A DNA stretch of 64,000 bases. Origin: Chinchilla lanigera (Eukaryota; Chordata; Mammalia; Rodentia; Chinchillidae). This document shows, piece after piece, positions 44,600 through 55,608 of the stretch. Location: assembly GCF_000276665.1 (NCBI RefSeq), contig NW_004955418.1, positions 6,004,541 through 6,068,540 of the forward strand, written 5' to 3'. How positions within the stretch are numbered: the stretch's first letter is position 1; every line of letters begins with the position of its first letter. Under the pieces are notes generated by a model. That model did no database searches, was not told the origin of the DNA, and worked only from the letters and a program-made list of their open reading frames with translations. The translations under genes were made by a program, and so were the position numbers.

Positions 44600-45385
44600 A
44601 CACGCTCCACAGCCAGGCTCTCCGCTCTTTTCTACCTTCTCTCCTCCTCCTCCCCTAGGCGGCTGTTCTGTTTTTCCCGCCAGTCTTCCCTTCCTCTGCG
44701 CTCTGTTACCTGCTGGCCTCATCTCCCCCGTATCCTACTAGTTTGTCTGCCAGTTACCACACGCATCTTCCTCTCAGGACATGCGAGCCATCTTCAGTTT
44801 TTTAGTTTAGTTTTGTTTTGTTTTTTGAGACAGGGTCTTACTACGCAGTTCAAGCTGGACTTGAACTCAGTATGTAGCCCAGGCTGGCCTCGAACTCACG
44901 ATGATATTCCTGCCTCAACCTCCCAAGTGCTGGGATTACAGGCGTGTGCCGCCACACCCAGCTCCTCCATCTCCAGTTTTACCTCTCCTGCTTTTTCGAG
45001 CGCCTGAGCCTTTGCCTGTAATAGTTCCTCTTCTTGGACCTCCGCACTCTTTCCATCCCCAGTCCCTACCCGGCTACTGCCCCTGCGCTGGGGCTAATTC
45101 TTAAGCAGAGTGAAGCCCTAGCTCAACTCTGATATTCAACTTAGACATGACCTCATCCCCGGGAGTCGCCTCTTATGCCACCCACACATGTCCAGGCTTC
45201 TCTCTGCTATTAAAGCACTTACTGCCCTTGCTTACACTCATTATTTACCTGTTTCTTCTCCATGTAACTCTGAATATCCCTAAGGTCAGGAGTAAAGTTT
45301 TGATTTTTTTATCCCCAGTATAGTACTTATACAAGGTCGATGTTGAACAAATACTCATTAAATAATTAAGTGAAAGGTTACGTGA
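44600..45385 (+). mobile_element. L2 LINE 3' portion, split by B1
   Basis: The + strand order of L2 is visible: GCGCTCTGTTACCTGCTGGC, TTAAAGCACTTACTGCCCTT, TCTTCTCCATGTAACTCTGA, TAAGGTCAGGAGTAAAGTTT, ATCCCCAGTATAGTACTTAT, TGTTGAACAAATACTCATTA. A B1 interrupts it at 44808-44963. Confidence 0.65.
44808..44963 (-). mobile_element. B1-like SINE in L2
   Basis: Antisense copy: TTTTGAGACAGGGTCTTACT, TAGCCCAGGCTGGCCTCGAA, GTGCTGGGATTACAGGCGTG and CGCCACACCCAGCTCC. Confidence 0.93.
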
Positions 45386-45429
45386 ATATCTACTTGTAAA
45401 ATGAGGATGTCATAAAATAATAGGAGCTA

Positions 45430-45545
45430 ATATTAGTAAAGGATACTTTGGTGCCAGGCACGTTTTAGTGTGCTTTACTTACATTGAATCACTTCCTTAT
45501 CATAGCAACTCTGTTAGGTAGGTATTAATATTATACTTATTAATG
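45430..45545 (-). mobile_element. MIR SINE remnant
   Basis: Antisense: GTGCCAGGCACGTTTTAGTG, TGCTTTACTTACATTGAATC, TAGGTAGGTATTAATATTAT. Confidence 0.7.
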
Positions 45546-45556
45546 GAAAAGTGCTT

Positions 45557-45652
45557 TGGTTTGTTTTGGTTTTTGAGACAGGGCTTTGCTATCTAGTTCA
45601 GCTTCTGTCTCTTGAAGAGCTAGGGTACAGGTGGGTACCATTATGTCCAGCT
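45557..45652 (-). mobile_element. B1-like SINE, internally deleted
   Basis: TTTTTGAGACAGGGCTTTGC and TATCTAGTTCAGCTTCTGTC then a jump to TAGGGTACAGGTGGGTACCA; about 50 bases of the middle are missing. Confidence 0.75.
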
Positions 45653-46104
45653 CCAGAAAGTTTTTAAATGAGAGAAAACCCATCATTTTAATTTGTGCAT
45701 GGATTTATAATTTCCAGGGCTCTTCATTTCTTGTTTAGACCCAGGTTGCCATCTGGTGTCATTTCCTTCTGCCTCCGTTGGGACAGGGATGGCTGGAGGG
45801 GCGAGGGGCTGGCCAGGTATTGTCTCTTTCTCCACGGGTCACCTTCTTGTCTACCTTGGGCCTCCTCACAGCATGGTAGTGTCACCAAAGTCAGGCTTTT
45901 TGTTTTTGTTTTTTTATGATGGCTGGCTTTTCCTAGAGCGAGTGCTCTAAGAACAAATTCTTCCAGAGACCTGGGAAGAATCCTCCAGGTATTTGATTAC
46001 CTAGCTTTGGAAGTTACACAGTTTCATTCTATTAGTTAAAAAACCAAAAGCTACAGAGTCACCCAGATGAGGATTTATAAGGGCTTGACTATCAAGAGTA
46101 TGGT

Positions 46105-46791
46105 TCATGGGAGAAGCTGGGCGTCATTAATGGCGTGCTGGCAAGGCCCCAGTGGCAATGAGGATTTTAGGGAGGAAGGGATTATACACAGCTCTTGAGG
46201 AAGACGTTTCACCAAGAATATGATGACGTGGGAAGTAAGGCTTTGATGGATGTGTGACTTCTCACTAAGAAGGTAAAAATGTTTATGGGAAAATGAGCAT
46301 ATCCCTTCAAGAGGATCTGGATTTGAATCCTGTCTCTTACCTTTATGAATCGTGGGTTTTTGGGTTGAAAACTGCACTGAATAATTGTGTGGGGTGGTGA
46401 TGGTGGTGGTGGGTGACACACTCAGGCCTAGATCACACCAGGGGCTCATAGAAACGGAGCCATTATGATTACTCATCAGTGGATGACGTTCCAAGACGTG
46501 TACAGGCGGGAGCCGGAAGGCCCGCGGAGGACTTAGTGAGCGCCAGCGTTGAGTCTGTGGTTGGAATGGATTGGTTTCTCCATTAGTAATGTACAGATTT
46601 GCTCCTGCGGATGCTTTTAAGATTTGTTCCTCAATATGTAATGTGCTCCTTTCTTTTTGTCGGGTTGCTGTAATGATTTTGGCTTTGTCTCTAATTTTCA
46701 TCAATTTTTCTATGATGTCCTTTGATGTTTGCGTTAATTTCCTATTTGTGGTAACAAATGACCAAACACTTAGCAGTTTTGAAGCACACAT
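46105..46791 (-). other. 228-codon open frame containing a candidate exon
   Basis: The longest open frame in the window. Its N-terminal 60 residues are basic and helix-prone (SKDIIEKLMKIRDKAKII); the middle is Pro/Ser/Thr-rich (RWRSLSPPRAFRLPP, then SPTTTITTPHN). A consensus donor on the - strand (ATAAAG|GTAAGAGA, GT at the reverse complement of 46343-46344) would end an exon at about 46345. The acceptor side is less clear: ACCACAAATAG near 46744 is weak, and an antisense MLT1 begins there (46736-46900), so the first codons of the frame are LTR-derived. CpG and GC content rise at 46490-46560. I do not recognise the protein. Alternatives are a decayed retrogene, an unrecognised transposon gene or a chance frame. 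Confidence 0.3.
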
Positions 46792-46900
46792 CTATTACCT
46801 TGTCGTACAGACATGAGTAGCCTAACGATGTGTCTTACAGAGTTAAAAACAAGATACATGCAGGGCTGGTTTCTTCCTGGAGGCCCTGGCTATAATATAT
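46736..46900 (-). mobile_element. MLT1-like LTR end
   Basis: Antisense: TTTCCTATTTGTGGTAACAA, TGACCAAACACTTAGCAG, GGGCTGGTTTCTTCCTGGAG, GGCCCTGGC follow the MLT1 antisense order. Confidence 0.55.
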
Positions 46901-49399
46901 AAACTCAGGAGGTAGGAGCTGCCACATTCTGAGTGGACTAAGGTGACCTATTCAACAAGTATCAAGAAAAAATATAGCATATGTCCAATGAAAAATAGAA
47001 ATAGCAGAATATGGCCTGCATTTCTAATATCTTGCTCATTTTTCATTCCAGTCCCTTCTGAATTCTTGACCTTGTATCCTGTGATAACCTCATTTGCTAA
47101 GTTTGCAGGATTTGTAACTGACCTGGAGTTTGGGTTGCCGAGAACAAATTGCGGAGTTTCCATTTGGCTGACTGAAACCCTTTGCTACCATCACATATGG
47201 GGGAGAGCCATTGTCCTCTCACTTGAGGGTCCCTCTACCACACTGTGCTCCAATTCCAAGAATTTACTTCTTTCTCTGATCCTGGTACCTTGTCTCGTTT
47301 TGCTAACAACTCCTGAGCCAGGAGTTGCCCCCAAGACTGCTCCTCAGTCTTGCCCCAGACTTCCGTGATTGCAGCCCTTCTGCCTGGTTTGTGGACTGAC
47401 CTTTACAATGAAGCCCATTGCATTCAAGCTCCACTCATCAGGATTTCTGGCTTCTGTGCTTCTGTCTGGGAGGGACTCGCGACCACACCAACGAAGCTGC
47501 CATCCTTCCTGTTCCCAAGGCCAGACCCCAAGGGTATACAGATTTTTCTTTTGACATGATGGCTTCTGGGACAAAACAGGCAGTTGTGCCCTTCCTAATA
47601 TTCTTCTTTCCAATCCAAAGTGGTGGGAGAAGCTTGGGAGTGGGGGAGTGAGTGCTGCCCCTTGCGTCTCCCTCTTTCTCTCAAGAGAGCACCTTGCCGA
47701 TGCTCACCTATATAAAACAGTGTAATTGAACACATTAATAATGGAGATTGAATTATGCTATTTTCCAGGGTTGCATACACACTGAAAACTGGCACTTTCA
47801 GAATAAAAATGGGTAAGTATTGCCTCCTATATCTTGAGTGTGTATTATTATTGAAGTTCATTTTTAATTTTACACAGCCATGTTCCTCCCCAGCTGATCA
47901 TAAATTTGCAGAGCCCTGACATAAAACACTTTTTAGCAAGAGGGTGCATGAGGGAAGTTATAGCAGGTTATTAAAGCAGTTGAGAGAAAGCTAAATATTG
48001 CTGGCCAGGTCATAAACGACGCTTTAAAATTATCAGTTAGATAGCCTCTGAGTACTGATTATCAAAATTTAAAAAGTTGTAAGATTCCACGTGAATTTAG
48101 ATTACAACTATTTAATTGGTTCATGGATTTGTCCAAACTCCATAGATAGGAACATCTTTTAAAGAAGAGCAGTTTTGTGTTTGAGTTTCAGTTACTTTTC
48201 ATTTTATGAGCTAAAAAGCCAACGTCAATTTCTATCTTGTAATAATATGGCTTTTTGTCCAAACCAGAAAAATATTAAAATAAAATGTAGACTATAGTTT
48301 ACATTTTACAAAAGATTACTTAGCCTCAAAGTCTACTTAAGAAGAGTATGAGATAATGCAACCAGCGACATGAATCCATCATGTATAGAGGAAAAACAAA
48401 TGACATAAAAAATCTGTCCAACTCTCCCACAAAGGTGCAAACTGATACCCCGTCATGATGCAGTTATTTCTTCATCACAATAGCAGAAAGTTTAGAAAGA
48501 AATACTTTGATGCCTGTAAAGGTGCACTAAAGCAGCTACTCACATACTGCTGGTGCGTGTGTAACTGATGCAGCCTTTCTCAGAATAAACTGGTAGATGT
48601 TATGAAGACTATTAAGCGTGTTCCTACCCTTTGACTTGGGATTTTTCCTACAGAAATTCTATGTTAGGAAACAAGCAGAGCTGTGTATAAAGATTTGTAC
48701 ACAAAGATTGTCACGGAGCAAAACTTATAAAGCATTTTGTTTGAGAATAATTTTAGCTGCTAGTACCCAAAAGCCCTGACATAAACTATCTTAAGTAAAG
48801 AGCAAATTTATTTCCGATAACAGGAAATCCGGAGGAGAAGGAAGTCATCAGAGTTATAATTCAGGGATTCAGCAGTGTCATCAAAGAATTGTTTCATTCA
48901 TCTGTTCTGCAATTTTCAGAGTTGGCAGGAAGTAAGATAGCTGCACAACCAGAATTCACAATGTCTAGAGGAGCAAGAGAGACAACTCTGACTTAATTGG
49001 AGAAAATTTCCCCAAAATCTTTCCTTCAGAATTTCCCTTCATATTTTGTTGACTAGAAATTGTCTCACGCCATACCAGTAACGGGGAAATGGTTCTTAGA
49101 CCATTCAGGTCCATTCTTGGAAGTCATAGTGGAATCATTCTTCTTTGAGACACATGGCTATCCAGGGCTGCTTGGATGAAAAGTGCATTCCTGGATAAAA
49201 TGTTTGTTCTTTTGGAAAATGAAAAACGCAACAAAAAGTATACATTTTTATGTAATACACACACACATATACATATATATGTATATATATATACACAGAC
49301 ATACATATGTAAATGAATTCAAAGAATGATTTGGTAAACTAAATTGTGGTACATTTATATTGTATGGTGAATTGTTGTCTGTTCATGATAAATATTCTT
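46901..49399. other. Mostly unassigned, repeat-poor sequence
   Basis: A 141-codon + frame at 46943-47368 has no recognised domain. A CA/TA microsatellite lies at 49255-49310. Otherwise about 2.4 kb without a recognised SINE or LTR. Confidence 0.4.
49255..49310. repeat. (CA)n/(TA)n microsatellite
   Basis: ACACACACACATATACATAT then ATATGTATATATATATACAC: a compound dinucleotide tract that can form a hairpin around ATATATGTATATAT. Confidence 0.9.
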
Positions 49400-49762
49400 T
49401 CTGAAGAATGTTGATGTCTACTGAACACTTGAGAGGCTGGAAAATCTAAGATCAAAGTGTTGGCTGATTTAGTTCCTGGTGAGGCGCATCTTCCTGACTT
49501 CTAAATGGCTATCTTCTCACAATGACATCACATGGAAGCAGAGAGAGAGACAGAGAGAGACAGAGAGAGATAGAGAGAGGGAGGGAGGGGGGTGAGGGTG
49601 GGAGAAAGAATAAGCTCTGTGGTCCCTTCTTATAAAGGTACTACCACCAAGACTTCATCTAAACCTAATTATTTCACGGAATTCCCATTTTCAAATACTA
49701 TTACATTGGAGGTTAGAGATTCAGGGCATGAACTGAGGGAGGAATAAACATTCAGCCCATAG
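49400..49762 (-). mobile_element. MaLR LTR fragment with GA microsatellite
   Basis: Antisense: AAAATCTAAGATCAAAGTGT, TTTAGTTCCTGGTGAGGCGC, TTCCCATTTTCAAATACTAT, TAGAGATTCAGGGCATGAAC. An expanded GAGAGACA tract (49538-49606) sits at the position where MLT1-type LTRs carry short GA-rich sequence. Confidence 0.7.
49538..49606. repeat. (GAGAGACA)n / GA-rich tract
   Basis: Repeated AGAGAGAGACAGAGAGAGAC units grading into GGGAGGGAGG. Confidence 0.9.
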
Positions 49763-50136
49763 AAAATGTGTCAAAGAAAAATAATAGGTGAAAGAGCAGA
49801 GAAAACTACATATACATTATATCTATATAATATATATGCATATATGTGTTAGCATGTATGGAGAGAAATCAAAATGAGATGATAAAATTTAACTATCAGT
49901 ATCTCTCTGTAATGAGATTATTATTATTTTTTACTATCTTCTCTAACCTTTTCTGCTTTTTCATTTTTCTACAGAGACATACATTAAAATTATTTATAAA
50001 AATTCCATTCATATGTGAGGTTAATGGCAGCTCTAATTTTAGTAAAGTCAATTCCCTATCTCTAAATACTGTGGAATCCATATTTGTGAGAAGAGTTTGC
50101 AAAAGACCAGGTATGTTGGACTGTTTGTTTAAGAAG

Positions 50137-50296
50137 TCCTTTTTTTTTTTTTGTCTTTTTGAGACAAGGTCTCCCTATGTAGTTCAGGCTGACCTTGAGC
50201 TCACTTTGTAGTCCAGGTTGGTCTCAAACTTGCAACAACCCTCCTGCCTCCGCCTCCAAAGTGCTGGGATTACAGGCATGCACCACCACTCCTGGA
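50137..50296 (-). mobile_element. B1-like SINE
   Basis: Antisense copy: T tail, GAGACAAGGTCTCCCTATGT, TAGTCCAGGTTGGTCTCAAA, GTGCTGGGATTACAGGCATG. Confidence 0.92.
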
Positions 50297-50438
50297 GGTT
50301 AGGAAGTCTTTGAAATGACTTCTTTTGACTGTTTACATCAGTTGAATAGTTGATTGATTCCCCAAAATCCAGCCTACTTTTGATATCAGCACCTGTGATG
50401 CTTATGATGAAGTTTTTGAAGAGTTTATAATAGTGACT

Positions 50439-50555
50439 GGGGCTGGGGATTTAGCTCAGCGGCAAAAGCGCCTGCCTGGCAAGCGCAAGGTCGTGAGTTC
50501 GGTTCCCGGTACCAGAGAAAAACCAAAAACCAAATAAATAAATAAATAAATAAAT
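50439..50555 (+). mobile_element. ID-like SINE with (AAAT)n tail
   Basis: GGGGCTGGGGATTTAGCTCA, GGCAAAAGCGCCTGCCTGGC, GTGAGTTCGGTTCCCGGTAC, AGAGAAAAACC, then (AAAT)n. Perfect 12-base target-site duplication ATAATAGTGACT at 50427-50438 and 50556-50567. Confidence 0.97.
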
Positions 50556-50602
50556 ATAATAGTGACTATTGTTGGGGTTTAGGGACCTTTCTATCTTTTC
50601 TT

Positions 50603-50766
50603 TTTTCTCCTTCTTCTTATTTTATTTTTTATTATTTGAGACAGAGTCTGGCTATGTAATTTAGGGTGGACTTGAACTCACCATGCATTTCCAGGCTAGC
50701 TTAGAACTCACAGCGATCCTCTTCCCAAGTGCTGGGATTACGGGTGTGCGCCACCATGTCTGGCTG
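50603..50766 (-). mobile_element. B1-like SINE
   Basis: Antisense copy: TATTTGAGACAGAGTCTGGC, CCATGCATTTCCAGGCTAGC, GTGCTGGGATTACGGGTGTG, with a small deletion in the GATCCTCCTGCCTC part. Confidence 0.9.
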
Positions 50767-52739
50767 CTGGGGAAATCCATTTTTTAGAGTAGTGACTGAG
50801 GGCTGTGATGAAATATATAAGTCCATGGCTCATTGGCTCTCCGGTTAGCTATTGACTACCACACTAACATATCTGAATGAGTGGCAGCCTTTCGACTCAT
50901 CCAGTCTTATCACCTGCGGCCTAAAAGGACATTGGAGGAGTTGGACGGGAAAAAATTCAAGAGCTGAAGATGAGAGCATTTAGGATATTTCCTACTCCTG
51001 CCCCTTCAACAGACAGGTGTGGGGGTTGACCAACCATACCAGTTTGCCCAGAACTAAGGTTTCCCAGGATATGAGACTTCCAAGTGCTAAAACCAGAGAG
51101 GTCCTAGGAAAATGGAAATAAGTTGGTCTCTCTGGTCACAGTTCCAGAAACTGCTTTCAGGGCAAAAAAGAAACACCTGGTATCACTGAAAAATGACTTA
51201 GGGAACTGAAAAAGATCCACATTGTTTTGTTTTCCTCTGTTTTCTTAAACTCTCTCATGGAGAATTCCAAGCAGTTTCTGTTGTACTGCTAAGGAATGGA
51301 ATTTTTTTCCACTTTCCAGCCAGCAGCGAGGGGAAGCGGGAAGACTCTGGAGACTGGGTGGGACGGCAACATCAGGAAACCCTTAGACGGCAAGGACAAG
51401 AAAAACCCAGCGGAGAGGGTCCTTTCTTGTCCGGGGGAGTCTCCTATAGAAACCCAGTTCACTGGGACATTTTTTTTTCCAAATCCTTGTAACAAGGATT
51501 TGACCCTGTTACAAGGTTTACAACCTAAAATTTTGTTCATCTTTAGCCTCATTTTCAGTTTTAAAGATCTGTTGTCATGACAACCTCATGAACTCAGTAG
51601 TTCCACCTCCTTAATGTTTGCTGGTGTCTGCTATGTTATTTAAAACTGCAAGGCTTTCTAAAAAGTCTATATTTTATCTTTCAGTCTCTTTAGCAATAAT
51701 TGTATAGATTTATAATAACATGAACACCAGAGCCACACTCAACAATAAAAAAACTAAGAATTTTACCATAAGCCTCATTCTCAGTTGTAGCGATGATGAG
51801 AAAAACTATACTGTGTTTTCAAGACTATATGAATAGATGCATTCCGTGTAGTACGTCATACACTGCCCTGTTCTTTCTCACTAAATGTGATTATCGGAAA
51901 GATCAAGAAAAAACAAAATGGGAAAATCCTTATATAGCTAACGATACCATACAATGAAAAACTTTACAAATAAGAGAGTCAAAAACATTTTTGAAATACA
52001 TGATTAGTGTCATCTCCACTATTAAATGCAACTGAGAAAAATATATTTAGTACTTGAATCCAACTCGGAGAAGTTTATTGAATACTGTATAAACTTCACT
52101 GAATAGATAATTCAGACTCCAATGGCTGTTGGCTAATGAGATGCATTTTCTGTGTTTCCTGCATTAGCATGTGAAAGCACAGACTTGCATCTTAATGCTT
52201 CTGTGTTAGTTTATTATTTAGGATGTATGGTGGGAAATATGCTTGAGAAATTAGCCAGTATCTTGTAAAATTCTTTAATTTCTTCCACTTCTTTCCTCTC
52301 TTTTTCCTTTATTCGGACTATGTATTGGTTTGATCAGGTGAAAAGAGTGGCAGAAAGAGAATCATCTGGAGTATTTAGGCAGATTGGCTTATCGACTATA
52401 GGATGCAAGGTTCCAGTGTCCTGTGTGTGGCATAGAATTCACAGAGAGCCCCGCTGACAAGCATAAAGAACACTCTGCTACTTAGAGGTGCTCTTCTTGG
52501 CTCTGGGTGTCCGGAACCATGGCCCAACTTGTGAGAGGTGGCTAGGGCTGGGATGGGCTCTAGAGTTAGAAAGTAAACTCTTAAATTTTCTGAAGGCCAA
52601 GCAAAATGGAACCTGAATTTAATCAAGCTTTAGACAAGATTCTTTCTGCTGTGTGTTCTTAACCTCTTTCTTAAGAGTATTTACTTTGGAAAACTTGGAA
52701 TGATAAATCTTTTTCTGCAAATGCAAATCTTCTACAACC
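50767..52739. other. Repeat-poor, unassigned sequence
   Basis: About 2 kb with no recognised interspersed repeat. An inverted CCTTGTAACAAGG palindrome occurs at about 51484-51496, and TTACAAGGTTTACAACC repeats part of it. No gene was recognised. Confidence 0.45.
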
Positions 52740-52753
52740 TAGGAATGTCTTTT

Positions 52754-52905
52754 TGGTTTGTTTGTTTTTAAAGGCAGGGTTTTGCTTTGCAGTGCAGGAT
52801 GACATTGAATTCATGTAGCCCAGGCTGGCCTCAAACTCATGGCAATCCTCCTGCCTCGGCCTCCTGAGTGCTGGGATTATAGGCGTGCATCACCATGCTT
52901 GGCTT
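52754..52905 (-). mobile_element. B1-like SINE with target-site duplication
   Basis: Antisense copy: TTTTAAAGGCAGGGTTTTGC, TAGCCCAGGCTGGCCTCAAA, GTGCTGGGATTATAGGCGTG. Perfect duplication TAGGAATGTCTTT at 52740-52752 and 52906-52918. Confidence 0.95.
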
Positions 52906-52918
52906 TAGGAATGTCTTT

Positions 52919-53997
52919 CTTAAAGGCCTGGGAGGCATCTCTTCAAAATGTAATCAAGCAAGACAAGGCCTCTGCCACTCAGTTTCGGTGGGAGAGTAGG
53001 GGCCTAACCTGACAAATGACAGCAGATATAGATGACACTGATCAGCTTCCCTAACATCATCCAGTGCTTTTCCCGTAGCTTACATCAATTCTGTCTTTTA
53101 TCTCAGTGGAGTTGGGTTCAATCCTTCTCCCCAATAGCTTTAGTTTCTCTTCCCTATTACAATAGCCTATATTTTATCTTTTATTTTATATTTTTACTTT
53201 GTGAGTCAGATATTTTATTAAAGCTTTATTCTTTCTCTTAACTTTCCTACCGTCTCCTACCAAAACCAAACAGAACATCAAAACAACTCTACGTATGTAC
53301 TTAAAAAAATTTTTTTTTGAGATAGGAGTCTTTCTGTTGCTCATGCTGGTTTCAAACTCTTGCACCCAAGAGATCCTCCTGCCTTGGCCTACAATAGTCT
53401 ATTTGGATAAAGTTTTCCAGGGCAATATCCCCTACTCAAAATCAGTCAATGAAGCTAATATACAAAATTTAAAATTTTTAATTTATTGCACAGTTCAATT
53501 TGTGGCCTAATATTCAAAATCTTTGAAGTTAGAAACATTTCTCTTCTGTGAGCAGGTTCCTGAAATCCTGACATTTTGCATATTAGAATTAGATTAAAAA
53601 TCAACTATGTCTTGAAATGCTTGTTTTCTTTTTGAAGTAAGGTTTCTTGTTCTGCTCTTCACTGGAGATGGCTGCTGGCTTTTTTCCTTCTGGTGTGAAC
53701 ATTTGTTTTTCCTCCATGCCCTAAAAGTTGTTTGGGGGTTTGGAAGCAGACTCTGTACACTGCCCAGCGCAGAGCCTGGCTCTTGGGGCCGTTCAGTGCA
53801 TAGCATGAGAGGAGCGTTCTGCCATCAGAAGGCCGTGCATTCAATATCCTGTAAGTTAAGAGGCTAAGGTTTTAATTTCTAGATCTTATTTCTTGCAGAT
53901 TGCAAAACTAAAAATTTCTCTTTTAATCACAAATAAAGAAGAACTGAAGTGAAATCAGTTCAAAGAGTTAAGACTTTAAATTCATGCAGTAAGAATG
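52919..53997. other. Mostly unassigned, one B1 remnant
   Basis: An antisense B1 remnant (TTTTTTTGAGATAGGAGTCT, GAGATCCTCCTGCCTTGGCC) lies at 53310-53395. The rest is unassigned. Confidence 0.5.
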
Positions 53998-54500
53998 GAG
54001 GGCACATTGGTTTCTCCTGGCGGTTGCCAACAATTACCACAAATACAATCTGGTGGGTCAGAAGCCCCTGCACACAGCACTGATCCGCTGGGTCTTCCTC
54101 TCAGGGCCTCAGTGCTAGCATCAAGGTATCAGCAGGAAAGGGCTCTCATTCATTCTGTTTGTTTGTTTTTTGAGACAGTGTCTTGCTGTGTAGTTCAGAC
54201 TGGGCTTGAACTCACTATGTAGCCCTGGATGGCCTTGAATTCTTGGTGATCTTCTTGCCTCAGCCTCGCTTGAGCTGAGATTACAGGTGTGTGCATGCCC
54301 AGCAGGGCTCGCATTCTGGAGGCTTTTGTGTGAGATCCCACTTTCAAGCTCCTCCAGGTTGTTGGCAGAATTTGGTTTCTAGAGTTTAAGGACCGAGGTT
54401 CCCATTTTTCATGACATAGCCTCTTCATCGTCAAGACAGCAGCAGCAAGTTTAAACTTGCTCATTCTTCCACTTGTTGGAGGAAAATCTCTGCATTAAGA
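53998..54500 (-). mobile_element. MLT1-like LTR split by B1
   Basis: Antisense MLT1 order: CAACAATTACCACAAATACA, GTGGGTCAGAAGCCCCTGCA, then, after the B1 at 54153-54302, GCTCGCATTCTGGAGGCTTT, CTCCAGGTTGTTGGCAGAAT. Confidence 0.6.
54153..54302 (-). mobile_element. B1-like SINE in LTR
   Basis: Antisense copy: TTTTTGAGACAGTGTCTTGC, TAGCCCTGGATGGCCTTGAA, GAGCTGAGATTACAGGTGTG. GGGCTCTCATTC / AGGGCTCGCATTC words on either side are a likely duplication. Confidence 0.9.
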
Positions 54501-55006
54501 GCCCGTGGGATTACACTGGGCCTGCCTGGATAATCTAGTGTAATCTTCCCCTTTTAGGTAATCTAATTAGTGATCTTCATTACTTCTGCAAAATCCATGT
54601 CACCATGTGAAATAACACAGGGCAGTAACATGGGGGTGGGGGTGGGTGGTGGTGAAGGTCATAGAGCCAAAATTCTGCCTCTCACAGATGGGCTTGGACT
54701 ATATTTGGGAGGTAAAGGTGAAAAATATTTGCTTCTAAGAAGAGCTCAACATCCTATATGAGACTTAGTCCGTTATCTAGATACTTCTTTATAGCTTCTG
54801 GCCATCTCCTTGAGTCTTTTTTTTTTGTAGACAGGTATAGTTCTGGGCCTAGTGCTTCCATTTATTGGTCTGCCACTTTCCTACTTAAGGTTGTTGGGTG
54901 TGTAGAAAGAAAAGAGCTGCCACTCAAGAAAAAGTTTGAATTTGAAAACAGAAATTGAGTTTGTGCAGTAAAGACAAATGAAATTAAGTGGCAATTTTCG
55001 AGTATG
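54501..55006. other. Unassigned sequence
   Basis: Includes a GGGTGGGGGTGGGTGGTGG tract near 54632-54652 that could form a G-quadruplex. No gene was recognised. Confidence 0.4.
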
Positions 55007-55019
55007 GAATGGGTGTGCT

Positions 55020-55112
55020 ACGGCTGGGGAGATAGCGCAGTGGCACAGTGCCTGTCTGGCAAGCACAAGGTCGCAAGTTCGATTCCCAGCACCCCAAAAA
55101 AGAGAGAATAAG
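55020..55112 (+). mobile_element. ID-like SINE, older subtype
   Basis: GGCTGGGGAGATAGCGCAGT, GGTCGCAAGTTCGATTCCCA then GCACCCC, unlike the GGTACCGG end of most copies. Flanks GAATGGGTGTGCT (55007-55019) and GAGTGGGTGTGCT (55113-55125) differ at one base. Confidence 0.93.
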
Positions 55113-55211
55113 GAGTGGGTGTGCTGGCATGAACAGGAGCAGAAAGAAGACGTGAGTGAAGAGGAAGGTGATTTGGGTTTGGGTCACATACAGTAAGTAA
55201 AGAGGAGAGTT

Positions 55212-55608
55212 ACCGTTCATATCTAGATGTCTCCCCAATGCCTCGTGTGCTTGTGGAGGGGGCTTTGGGGTGCTGACTGGGTCATGGAGGCATGACACTC
55301 ACCAGAGAATGAGCCCGCTGATGAGTTCATAGCTAAATTCTACATTGGGAGGGGAAGCTGACGGGAGGAGGCGGGTCACGGGGGTGTGGCCTGAAAGGGT
55401 CTATCTGCCCCTGCTCTCCTTGCTCATTGCTTCCTGGGTGCTATGGCATGAGCTGCTTCCCCGCTGCCATGCCACACTGCCATGCAGCCCTGCCTTAGAG
55501 CCAGCCAACTACTGACTAAAACCTCTACCCATTGTGAACCAATTTCTTCTTCCTTAAGCTGTAGTTATCTAGTAGTTTGTCCCAGCAACAAAGGAAGTAA
55601 CTAAGACA
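55212..55608 (+). mobile_element. MaLR LTR
   Basis: + strand LTR like 10437-10830: CTAGATGTCTCCCCAATGCC near the start, CTGCCTTAGAGCCAGCCAAC, TGACTAAAACCTCTACCCAT, AGGAAGTAACTAAGACA at the end. The left terminus is mutated (no TG). Confidence 0.75.

Noticed and set aside
44594..45007. 137-codon + frame, membrane-like
   Set aside because: Composed of L2 and antisense B1 sequence; the hydrophobic look comes from T-rich SINE DNA.
46943..47368. 141-codon + frame as a gene
   Set aside because: No recognisable domain, no good splice signals and low GC; chance is the simplest explanation.
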